This document shows, one piece after another, positions 14,200-22,500 of a stretch of 35,393 nucleotides of DNA (the stretch's first letter is position 1; the number at the start of each line of letters is the position of its first letter). The stretch covers positions 1-35,393 of the IMG/VR virus record IMGVR_UViG_3300040751_001829; one strand, given 5' to 3'. The DNA is from a virus. Both the position numbers and the translations under genes were made by a program. The notes under the pieces were generated by a model that was given only the letters and a program-made list of their open reading frames with translations, was not told where the DNA came from and did not search any database.

Positions 14200-14550
14200 A
14201 TGACTAAGTTTGATAAATCTAAATTTACTTTTCACGGTGGTTATCTTGAGTACACAGGTACTTACGAAGGCCAACCAACATGGGATCAAGTTGCTCCTAA
14301 CTGTCACCCATCACGTGTAGGTATGCCAAAAGAATTATTCATAGCTCGGTTTAAATATAATGGTCCGTTTACTAAGGCTAAATTTCTAAAAGAATTAATC
14401 AAAAGCTTTACTGTTGAAGAATATGTAGAAGCTCGCAAAAAAGAAGGGCCTGAAAGTGCTCCTCTTAAAATCTTAAAAAATAATAATCCTGAATGGGCTG
14501 ATAATATCATGTTTCAGTGGTTAAAGAAGATGTCTAATAAGACGGCATAA
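14200..14550 (+). CDS. Lone plus-strand gene, unknown 116-residue protein
   Basis: The only ordinary gene on the plus strand. It has its own promoter, a GGAGAAAG ribosome site and a terminator at 14579-14607, so it is a self-contained unit between gp23 and the gp19-like gene. The product is soluble and basic. It starts TKFDKSKFTFHGGYLEYTGT, has a short beta-rich front (PKELFIARFKYNGPF) and a helical back (TKAKFLKELIKSFTVEEYVE; EWADNIMFQWLKKM). No family is recognised. The promoter type suggests early expression, and the layout is that of a moron-type gene whose product could act on the host. Confidence 0.8.
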   Translation: MTKFDKSKFTFHGGYLEYTGTYEGQPTWDQVAPNCHPSRVGMPKELFIARFKYNGPFTKAKFLKELIKSFTVEEYVEARKKEGPESAPLKILKNNNPEWADNIMFQWLKKMSNKTA

Positions 14551-14573
14551 AAAAAAGCCCCACGAATGGAGCT
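14548..14573 (-). terminator. UUCG-tetraloop terminator after gp23
   Basis: On the minus strand AGCTCCA-TTCG-TGGGGCT (14573-14556) is followed by a run of eight T (14556-14549, the first of which closes the stem). The stable UUCG loop with a T-run is a classic intrinsic terminator for the capsid transcript. Confidence 0.85.
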
Positions 14574-14578
14574 TAGTT

Positions 14579-14607
14579 GGGAGGGTTGAACCCCTCCCTT
14601 TTTTTTT
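14579..14607 (+). terminator. GC-rich terminator of the plus-strand gene
   Basis: GGGAGGG (14579-14585), a six-base loop and CCCTCCC (14592-14598) are followed by nine T. It ends the plus-strand transcript 29 bases after its stop codon. Confidence 0.88.
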
Positions 14608-14618
14608 ATATTAAAATC

Positions 14619-15950
14619 TTATGCGTTAAGGATGTTATCCACACGGAAGATTCTGTAGTACTGGTTGGTTTTTGCTGCTGCAAGACCGCTTGATGGGTTT
14701 AAACCTACAAATGGGTTTGATACCATGCCGTAGCGAGTTTTGAACCCGATTTTTGGCTGGAAGTCATTCTCACCAACTGCACGTACCATAGTTAGTGGTA
14801 CATATGGGCAATAGAATACACCGGCGTCATATGCGTTAGTACCTTTATAACCTACGGTTACATAGTCTGTTGTTGCATATGGGTCGATATATACTCTTGT
14901 GCGTCCGTTAAGAACACCAGCAAAAGTATTACCTGTATCATCTACATTTAGGTTAGTTGCTAATGCCGGAGCATAATCAAGCATACCTGTTGCAGACAAG
15001 CATGATGCTACGTCTGATGATGTGATGATGAAGTTACCGCGGCCTCTACGAGTTTCTTTAGCAATAGTATTTGCTTCACGCTCGATTTGTACCATAAGAC
15101 CTTTGAACTTCTCCACTGACCAACGGCCATCAGCATCGTTCGCAAGATCAAACACACCATTAAGAGCTGTTTGAGCTGTAGAAGCACCAGTCTTAGCTTG
15201 TGAGTTGATTGTACGGATTACTTCACGGTTGATTTCTGCAAGAATCTCTGTTGACAAGATGTTTGCCAATTCTGATTCTGCATCAAGACCATGAATTGCT
15301 TTCAAGTCTTGTGCTAGCTCTAGGCTATACTCTGCTTTCAACGCACGTGTTTTTGCAGACACAGTTGCTTTTTCAATGGTGAAACCCATTTCATTGAAAG
15401 TAGATCCAGTAGTACCAAGTGCCTCACCGTCTGCTGTTGGCATACCACCAGCAAAACCAGTAGTTACACGGTCATTATCGAGTGTACTATCTGATGCTGC
15501 ATCAGTTACACCAGAAAGACCTGATGGTCCTGCTGTACCGTTTGCACCTGTTGAATCGCCACCCCAAGCAGTATTTGCTTCGTTGAAAAGTGCTTCAGTT
15601 GAACTTGTTGCACCTGCACCATAGCGTGATTTCATTGCGAAGATCAAGCCTGTTGGACCAGTCATTGGCTGCACACCACATACATCATATGCCATCATAT
15701 TTGGCATAGCACGACGCACGAGTGAGATAAGGATTGGATCCCAGTTACCTACTGAACCAGTGTTATTTGATGGTGAACTTTCTGTCAAGAAGCCTTGCTC
15801 TGCTTGACGCTGCTCAGCAAGAGCTTTTTCTTGGTTCTCAAGAACAACAGCTGTTACTGATTTTCTGTAAGAATCTTCGATTTTACCCGCTGATTCTTCA
15901 TTGAGCACTGGTGCCCATTTCTCTGTGAGATTTTTATATGTATTAGACAT
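14619..15950 (-). CDS. 23: Major capsid protein gp23
   Basis: The 443-residue product shows T4-like gp23 features: the start NLTEKWAPVLNEE, the WDPILISLVRRAMPNMMAYD block, VQPMTGPTGLIFAMKSRYG, the central RGRGNFIITSSDVASCL and the end YYRIFRVDNI. A likely prohead protease site lies at FLTE/SS, after Glu57, close to the place of the T4 cut after residue 65. The mature form would have about 386 residues. An AAGGGGAC ribosome site suits high expression. It ends at a strong terminator. Confidence 0.97.
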   Translation of the reverse strand: MSNTYKNLTEKWAPVLNEESAGKIEDSYRKSVTAVVLENQEKALAEQRQAEQGFLTESSPSNNTGSVGNWDPILISLVRRAMPNMMAYDVCGVQPMTGPTGLIFAMKSRYGAGATSSTEALFNEANTAWGGDSTGANGTAGPSGLSGVTDAASDSTLDNDRVTTGFAGGMPTADGEALGTTGSTFNEMGFTIEKATVSAKTRALKAEYSLELAQDLKAIHGLDAESELANILSTEILAEINREVIRTINSQAKTGASTAQTALNGVFDLANDADGRWSVEKFKGLMVQIEREANTIAKETRRGRGNFIITSSDVASCLSATGMLDYAPALATNLNVDDTGNTFAGVLNGRTRVYIDPYATTDYVTVGYKGTNAYDAGVFYCPYVPLTMVRAVGENDFQPKIGFKTRYGMVSNPFVGLNPSSGLAAAKTNQYYRIFRVDNILNA

Positions 15951-15969
15951 TTTCTTTTGTCCCCTTAAA

Positions 15970-17052
15970 TTAAGATGTTCTCAAAGCTGAGAGATATTTA
16001 TCCATGTTGCTTGAAATTTCAGTTTCATCTGCTTCTTCTTCTACAACACTTTCATTAACCATTTCTACTGGCGCTTCTGTAGTTTCTACAGGTTTCTGAG
16101 CAAAATATGATTCTTTAAGTGTAGAGATTTTTGAAACAAAATCTTCTTCGGTTGTAAAGTCAACACTTTCAGCAAGACTTCTAAGTTTTTCAACTTGTGT
16201 TTCTGCTAGGTCTTTAGAAGCTTCACGAATGCAAACTTCTTTTTTCATTGATTTTACAGATTCTGACATTTGCATGTTTTTCTCTGTTTGTGAATTTAAT
16301 TGGTTTTCAAGCTCTTCAACTTGCTCTACCAAATCATCCACAAGATCAATTTTGGATTCTGGAACTTCGATATAAGATTCAGTAAACAAGTCTTTCAAAT
16401 TGTTCATGAATGTTTCTGCAATCTCTGTTCTCAAACCAGCTTCTACAGCCAATCTGTTTTCTTCCATCCAAGTTTCAACTACATAGTTTAGATAGCTGTC
16501 GATTTTCTCAACAAGCTCTCCACGTGTTTCGTTGAGACCTTCTTCAATTTCTGTTGCATACTGCTCTTCAAGAGCTGTTACTCTTTCAGCAATAGTTGCT
16601 TCAAGTTCAGCTTCTTTCTTAGATACTGCTTCATTCACTTTTGAATTAACAGCTGCTTCAAAAATTGTTGCGGCTTTTTCTTTAAAACCTTCCGCAAGAC
16701 CTTCTTCATTAGCAATAAGTGCTTGTAGGTCTTCCTTGTGCTCAGAGACGACTACGTCATCTTCCATTTCAACTTCTTCGCCCATCATACTTTTATATGA
16801 TGCTTGAAGATCAGTTTTCTTCATAGCCTGTAACTTACCGTACATAGCGTTAACCATGCCAGCTTTAGTTTTTGGCATTGGCTCTGAATTTGACTTATCG
16901 CCTTTCCGCTTTGGAGCAGCTTTAGTCGCATCACCGGCAGCATCTACTGATGCTACAGATTGAGCTTCTGCATTCTTAGGATCATGAGCTTCGTCCACAA
17001 CTTCCGCTGCTTCATCGAGCTCAACTTCCTGGTCTTGTACTTGATCAGTCAT
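15970..17052 (-). CDS. 22: Prohead scaffold protein gp22
   Basis: The 360-residue product lies between the protease and capsid genes, as in T4. It is very acidic and helical, with a long coiled-coil region from about 120 to 310 (such as EKNMQMSESVKSMKKEVCIR) and an Ala/Asp/Glu-rich start. It builds the prohead core and is destroyed by gp21 on maturation. It is longer than T4 gp22 (269); the first 110 residues, holding a basic APKRKGDKSN stretch, are extra. Identification rests on position and composition. Confidence 0.85.
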   Translation of the reverse strand: MTDQVQDQEVELDEAAEVVDEAHDPKNAEAQSVASVDAAGDATKAAPKRKGDKSNSEPMPKTKAGMVNAMYGKLQAMKKTDLQASYKSMMGEEVEMEDDVVVSEHKEDLQALIANEEGLAEGFKEKAATIFEAAVNSKVNEAVSKKEAELEATIAERVTALEEQYATEIEEGLNETRGELVEKIDSYLNYVVETWMEENRLAVEAGLRTEIAETFMNNLKDLFTESYIEVPESKIDLVDDLVEQVEELENQLNSQTEKNMQMSESVKSMKKEVCIREASKDLAETQVEKLRSLAESVDFTTEEDFVSKISTLKESYFAQKPVETTEAPVEMVNESVVEEEADETEISSNMDKYLSALRTS

Positions 17053-17066
17053 GTTTGACTCCTCTT

Positions 17067-17720
17067 TTATTTGAGCAACGAGAGGAAATTCTTAAACTCA
17101 CGTTCCTGCACTAAATGCATATCAGCACGCGGAGCTTTTTTAATTTCAGTCTCAATTTCTTCAATATCTTGAGGTTGAATAACACCATTGTTCCAAACCC
17201 ACTCTACACCTTCCATAATCCCATTAACGAAAGCTTCTGGAGCAGATGGATCTTGTACAATGTCGACAGTGTTTAACATAAAGTCTTCCTTTACATACAT
17301 TGTCCCATTACGATTCTCAAGACTTCCCATACCACGAGTTGAAACGCCTAGTTGAACACCACCATCGAGGAGACCTTTTACAATGTTTCCCATTGGAGTA
17401 TCTAATATAAGCGCTTTCCCCATCACATTATTTCCTTCCCAAGTCATCTCGGTAATGCGATGTGAAACCTTATCTAAGTTAACAGTTGGTCCTTCTGGAT
17501 GATTTAACTCTCCAACTGCTCTCTTAGTTGCAACCTGTTCGGTTGCAAATTTATGAACTGCAGATTCCATAATACTTCTAGGATATATTCTGCCGTTTCT
17601 ATTTTTACTTTCAGCTTGTGCGAAGATACCTTCGATCACATAGTTTTTCTTACCACTCTCATCTACCTCTTCGGTAATATAAGATAATTCTTGATCATTG
17701 TATTCCGCAATAAGCTTCAT
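17067..17720 (-). CDS. 21: Prohead core protease gp21
   Basis: The 217-residue product is a serine protease of the T4 gp21 / herpes assemblin-like type: GELNHPEGPTVNLDKVSHRI holds the catalytic His, and LGVSTRGMGSLE holds the catalytic Ser near residue 142. It cleaves scaffold, core and capsid proteins after Glu in (I/L)xE sites. The start is ATG 17720 (MKLIAEYNDQ), with GGATAA upstream. An upstream start at 17786 would run through the end of the small preceding gene and is rejected. Confidence 0.93.
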   Translation of the reverse strand: MKLIAEYNDQELSYITEEVDESGKKNYVIEGIFAQAESKNRNGRIYPRSIMESAVHKFATEQVATKRAVGELNHPEGPTVNLDKVSHRITEMTWEGNNVMGKALILDTPMGNIVKGLLDGGVQLGVSTRGMGSLENRNGTMYVKEDFMLNTVDIVQDPSAPEAFVNGIMEGVEWVWNNGVIQPQDIEEIETEIKKAPRADMHLVQEREFKNFLSLLK

Positions 17721-17724
17721 AGTT

Positions 17725-17919
17725 TTATCCTTTATACTGTTTGACGAACTCTTTCGCCATTTTCTCAGCTTCTTTTTCTGAAGCATAAGTATCTAAAACG
17801 TCACCATCAACTTTAGCCTGAAACTTATTTTTGACCTTTACAATCTCAATTGCAATGCCTTTAACTTTCATCTTCTTAGATTCATCTAAGCTGGCTTTTA
17901 AAGTTTTAAACGATTTCAT
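17725..17919 (-). CDS. 64-residue basic protein, gp68 position
   Basis: The product is Lys-rich (about 17 Lys), beginning MKSFKTLKASLDESKKMKVK. It lies between the gp67-like gene, which it overlaps by 14 bases, and gene 21. This is the T4 place of prohead core gene 68, but sequence likeness is not evident. The end (DTYASEKEAEKMAKEFVKQY) is helical. A prohead core role is inferred from place only. Confidence 0.65.
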   Translation of the reverse strand: MKSFKTLKASLDESKKMKVKGIAIEIVKVKNKFQAKVDGDVLDTYASEKEAEKMAKEFVKQYKG

Positions 17920-18235
17920 CTTCTACTTCTACTTCCATATCTACTTCTGCATCTACTTCTTCAGGTGCATTATTATATAATCTATTAGCTAATTCAATTC
18001 TTTTATTATCAATAGCATCTGATAGTTTATTAGCAACTAAATCATTAAAAATATTTGAAGAATTTACAAAATCTTTATCCTCAATAGACGATATCATCGC
18101 CTCGATTGGATCAAGTTCCACTTCTGGTTCATCACTTGTATCTTCTTCAGCAGATGTATCTACTGTATCAATATCTTCAAGACTTTCGATGTTTTCGTCT
18201 GAAACATCTGTAACATTATTTAATTCATCATCCAT
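17906..18235 (-). CDS. 67: Prohead core protein gp67-like
   Basis: The 109-residue product is highly acidic. Its middle segment, IEAMISSIEDKDFVNSSNIF through DNKRIELANRLYNNAPEE, matches the pattern of T4 gp67 (start with LIEAIKSNDLVAARKLF; later KIAIARNFL). The N-terminal 45 residues are an acidic extension absent from T4. gp67 is a minor prohead core protein that helps set head length. A late promoter box lies at 18258-18265 and GGAGAAT before ATG 18235. Confidence 0.8.
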   Translation of the reverse strand: MDDELNNVTDVSDENIESLEDIDTVDTSAEEDTSDEPEVELDPIEAMISSIEDKDFVNSSNIFNDLVANKLSDAIDNKRIELANRLYNNAPEEVDAEVDMEVEVEDEIV

Positions 18236-18257
18236 AATTATTCTCCATATTTTAGAT

Positions 18258-18265
18258 TATTTATA
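18258..18265 (-). promoter_or_regulatory. T4-type late promoter box TATAAATA
   Basis: An exact TATAAATA on the minus strand, 23 bases upstream of the gp67-like gene, in the 49-base gap after the glycine-rich protein gene. It starts a late transcript for the prohead cluster 67-21-22-23. Confidence 0.8.
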
Positions 18266-18284
18266 TAAATTAAGTTTTTGACTT

Positions 18285-19511
18285 TTAATCTCCCAATACA
18301 TCATCATAATCGGGATATTGCCTTGTTGCTCCATTACTTTGATTGCCCCAAACAATTCTTACAGCCCCATCACCGCCTTTTTGTCCATGACCAATTTTAC
18401 TTTGAATAATACCAGCACCACCACCGCCAGGTGAAGCAGCTTGACCACTAAATGATGGATGATTAGCTGAACCAGAAGTTGGTGGAGTTATCGAACCTGC
18501 ACCGCTTGATGGTCCTAACGGACCAGCAAAGAAAGCAATGCCACTAATCCAATTGCTTCCGTGTCTTGAGTATTGCACATGTACACCAAGCGGTGAGCTG
18601 ACGAATGCTCCCCCACCATCACCCATACCGTATATTCCAGTAGCGCCACCAGCTTGAAAATCTTCTGGAAACCCATTGTTTGAAGAACTTGACTGTGTTC
18701 TTGAGCCACCCCCACCACCACCTGCGTATCCAGCACCAGCCGCCGGGGATCCATCTGCGTGCCAACCACGACCACCAGAACTCTGATAACCACCTGCACC
18801 ACCACCACCTGGAGATTTATGTGGGGTAGATGTTGAACTAGAACCGCCGCGGCCACCAGTACCTCCGCCCGTTTTATCAAAGCCGCCACTCATACCACCG
18901 GCACCACCTGCAGTGTCATTTGCTGTATCAGTCAACCCACCTTCGCCACCATATGCAATTAGTCTTGTAGAACCACTCGAGTTAAGAATATAAGTATCCC
19001 CACCATCAGATCCATTTGCTCCAGAGCTTGTTCCACCAGCACCACCCGCACCAACCACTATAGTAAAAGTATCACCTGGAGATACTGAAATATTACCATA
19101 GACGCAACCGCCCCCACCGCCGGCAGATGCTGCAGTGGCTGAAGTAGATGAATTACCTCCTCCGCCTCCACCGGCGCCTACACAAACAGCAGATATTTGA
19201 TAGACGTTGGCTGGTACAGTAAAAGTAACATTTGAACCAAGTGTAACATTACTTCTATCAAATATTGCCGATACCGGTATAGTATTAAATCCTTGATTTC
19301 TAAAATCGCTAAAACTAATTTGACCGCTTGTAGGGATTCCAGATGTAACTACAGAACTAGCTATAACATTAGTTGCGGATATAGCTGTTTGAACATTAGT
19401 GCCGTTTCTATAGTATTCTGATAAACTCATTGCAGGAGTGGTCTGATCTTCAAATACATATTCTATGTTATTATTAAATGATATGGCTCCGGTGCTTGGT
19501 ACAAATGGCAT
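18285..19511 (-). CDS. Glycine-rich tail adhesin-like protein
   Basis: The 408-residue product has a 100-residue N-terminal part without Gly runs (MPFVPSTGAISFNNNIEYVF; SGQISFSDFR) and then a long Gly/Ser-rich region with many GGGGG blocks, from about residue 110 to the end. The opening VPANVYQISAVCVGAGGGGG and SVSPGDTFTIVVGAGGAGG are typical of phage glycine-rich tail-tip domains. Its start overlaps the fibre stop (TAATG). This recalls the gp37-gp38 pair of some T-even phages, where gp38 is a fibre-tip adhesin with glycine-rich loops, so a receptor-binding role is inferred. Confidence 0.75.
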   Translation of the reverse strand: MPFVPSTGAISFNNNIEYVFEDQTTPAMSLSEYYRNGTNVQTAISATNVIASSVVTSGIPTSGQISFSDFRNQGFNTIPVSAIFDRSNVTLGSNVTFTVPANVYQISAVCVGAGGGGGGNSSTSATAASAGGGGGCVYGNISVSPGDTFTIVVGAGGAGGTSSGANGSDGGDTYILNSSGSTRLIAYGGEGGLTDTANDTAGGAGGMSGGFDKTGGGTGGRGGSSSTSTPHKSPGGGGAGGYQSSGGRGWHADGSPAAGAGYAGGGGGGSRTQSSSSNNGFPEDFQAGGATGIYGMGDGGGAFVSSPLGVHVQYSRHGSNWISGIAFFAGPLGPSSGAGSITPPTSGSANHPSFSGQAASPGGGGAGIIQSKIGHGQKGGDGAVRIVWGNQSNGATRQYPDYDDVLGD

Positions 19512-22500
19512 TATTTTTCCCTTTCAAGTCTTTCAACTTTTTCGGAAAGTTCTTTAATTGCTTCAATTAATAATGGAACCAATTTTTCATATCTAACAGC
19601 TTTATATCCATCTTCTCTTGTTGTAGTAACTTCTGGTAACACTTCTTCAACTTCTTGAGCTAAGACTCCAGCCTCTCTGAGAGTTTGATCTTTATCTTCA
19701 GCTAATTCATTCCAATTAAATGTATATCCAGAAATTTTATTTATCTTATCTAAAGCATTATCAATTACGGAAATATTAGTCTTTAATCTTTTATCAGATG
19801 TTCCAAATGCAGTAATATCTCCTGTCGCAGTAAAGTCACCAGTAAGTGTAAAATTACCAGTGTAAGCCCCGGACATTGCTAAACCATTAGCTTCTTGTGT
19901 TAATCCACTACCAGCAGCAACGCTAAATGAAGTACCACTTAAACCAATACCTTGACCAGCTGAATATGTAGTATCAGTTGCAGATATTTCATTATTAGCA
20001 TCTATTGATATATTTGTACCTGCAGTATATACTTCTCCTGCATCTCCTGCAATAAAGCTAGAAGTTGATGCTTGATAAATTATAGCTTGACCATCAGATA
20101 TGCCTGCTGTACTAACATCTGTAAGATCATTCATAGCTACATCTGCTGCAACATCACCAGGTACAAAGTTTGTGCCATCCCACACTAATGCTTGATCATT
20201 TGTTGGTGCCGTTGTACTAATATCGACATCAGATAGATCGTCTATACTAGATGGTATATCAAGTAAATCACTTAATGCTGTATTTCTCCAAGCATTTGCA
20301 CCTCCAGCGGTAGGGTAATTTGGTCCAACCCAAGCTAAAACTTCTTCAGAAGCTTGACCACTTATATCGACATCTGTAATATCGTGTGCATTAAAATTTA
20401 TTTTTCGAGTAGTGAAATTAGTACCATCCCACATAGGAACGTGACCTATATGATAAGTAGTACCGTTTTCTGCATCATGACCTTCATCACTATTTGAAGT
20501 ACCTGTTGTATCTACATCTGTTAAATTATTAAAAGCACCAACAACGCTTGGAGTTGATATAGTTATTTTAGTACCACCGGCATCTGCTGTTACTGTGGTT
20601 TGTCCACTACCCTCAATTATAACATCTTCGGCGCTACCACTTTGTCCATTTGCTTGAGTATCTAAGCGAATAACTGCTTCATTACTAACTGTAGCACTCA
20701 TTAAATACTGACCTGCTACAGTACCATTAGTAACGGATTGTACGTGACCAAATTTATCAAGATTTATATTCTGTATAACAGTTTGACCACTATTTGACGT
20801 AGTTACAGCTGTTCCAGAACCTGTACTCCCATGATTAGTTTCTGATGTAGAACTATTAACTGTAAATTGTGTTGTAGATCCAAAAGAGATACCGGCATCT
20901 GCATTTGTTTCAAAATCTATTGTCTCGTTATTAATCTGTTCAATCTGAACTATTGAACCAATATGTAATTCACCATTTGATTCAGCTACTAAAATACCAT
21001 TATTTGATATAATTTTTAACGTTGTATCTTCACCGCTATCTGGACCTTGGTGTATTAATTTAAAATCAACTTCATTCTCTGTAACACCGGGTGGATCGGC
21101 AAACTCTGCAATATATGTAGTATTTGGGTGGTGCATACTATCTGCACTAATTGTTATTATTCCATCATGAACCCCAGCTGGTGCTATAGATGAAACTGTA
21201 ATACCACCAGTACCAACAAATTCTATAAACTGTTCTGTAGAATTTGCAGCTGCATCTGTTTCGGTAAAAGTAATTCTAGTATCAACCCCTGCAGCAGATG
21301 CATTAGCTTGTAAAGTGGAAGTAATTTGAAGGGCGGCTGCACTAATATCCAAAGTAGCATTACCTGCGCCATTACTATCAACACTAATTTCAATACCGTT
21401 TGCTCCAGTAACACCTAAATTAGTTGTAGTAAGTCCCGCAACAGGGCTAGAATCATTTAAAGTTATAAAACTATTACCACCTGTTTGGTTTGCTGTAATA
21501 GTACTTACGGCTTGAAGATCAATTCCAGATATTGTTATTTCATCTGAAGCTTGAGATACTGAAATACCATCGGCACCTAAAAAACTAACTTGATCATCTA
21601 CAGTATTATTATCAACATCAGTTTCTGTAAGAATTAACTTAGATCCGCCCGTTACATCACCGCTTGATACTGAATAAGTTTTAACTAAGGAACCTGCATC
21701 AACTACTAATGAGTTTGTACCAGAACCATCAATATTAATTCCATTAAGCCCAGTAACTGTAATAGTTTCAGTTCTTGAAATTCCATTAGAATCAATATTT
21801 AATTTTATTTGGCCATTATTAGATGCTGTTCCACCACCTTCCAATTCATACTTAGTTTGTAATCCGAATACAGATCCTTGTGTAAGTGTTGATGTTATTT
21901 CTATAGTACCAGCTGCACCACCATTATCGGTATAAGTGACTAATATATCGTCATCACCAGACATAATATTACCAACGGCATCTTGAGCCCGCTCATCAGT
22001 AAAGTAAAGATTAGTGGCCCCTTCTGGCAACCCATCTGTATTAGTAATACCTTCAAATTCAAGTGTTTTGGTTGCCTGATTAACATTAATATTACCTATA
22101 CCACCACCGGCAGCATCATAAACTGTATTACTATTAGTATTTTCATGCTTTAAAGCTATAAACATTCTAGCAGAATCAAAATATAAATTTAATCCTGATG
22201 GTCCTTCTGGAACATCATCAGTGGTTAAACCCACTTGCCTACCGGTACCTTCACCTATTTCTGTTACTGGTGTTCCACCTGGATGATTAAAGTTAAATGC
22301 ACCATTTGACTCAAGATTCATATTTACAGTACCGTCTTCTTCAACAGAAAATACTGCATCATCCTTTGTTGTTGCTTCTATTATAGGATTTTTATTTGAA
22401 AATATACCGAAGAAATTATCAGTTTCATTATTATTTCTATCTAAGAAATTAAATATACTTTGACGTGAAGCAGTCGCTATACTATTACTACCTTTACCTA

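Noticed and set aside
15995-16002. GATAAATA on the minus strand, 45 bases before gp23, as a late promoter
   Set aside because: It differs from the exact box at the first base and lies in the gp22 codons for Asp-Lys-Tyr; the seven accepted boxes are all exact.
15376-16807. Plus-strand ORFs of 82, 63 and 91 residues opposite genes 22 and 23
   Set aside because: Low-complexity antisense shadows of well-identified genes, with no promoter or ribosome site.
17721-17786. Upstream start for the prohead protease
   Set aside because: It overlaps the end of the preceding gene and adds a Lys/Ser-rich stretch not seen in gp21; ATG 17720 has a ribosome site and matches the family start.
18515-18889. 124-residue minus-strand ORF
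   Set aside because: It is a shifted frame of the glycine-rich gene; its Val/Leu-rich content comes from reading Gly codons out of frame.
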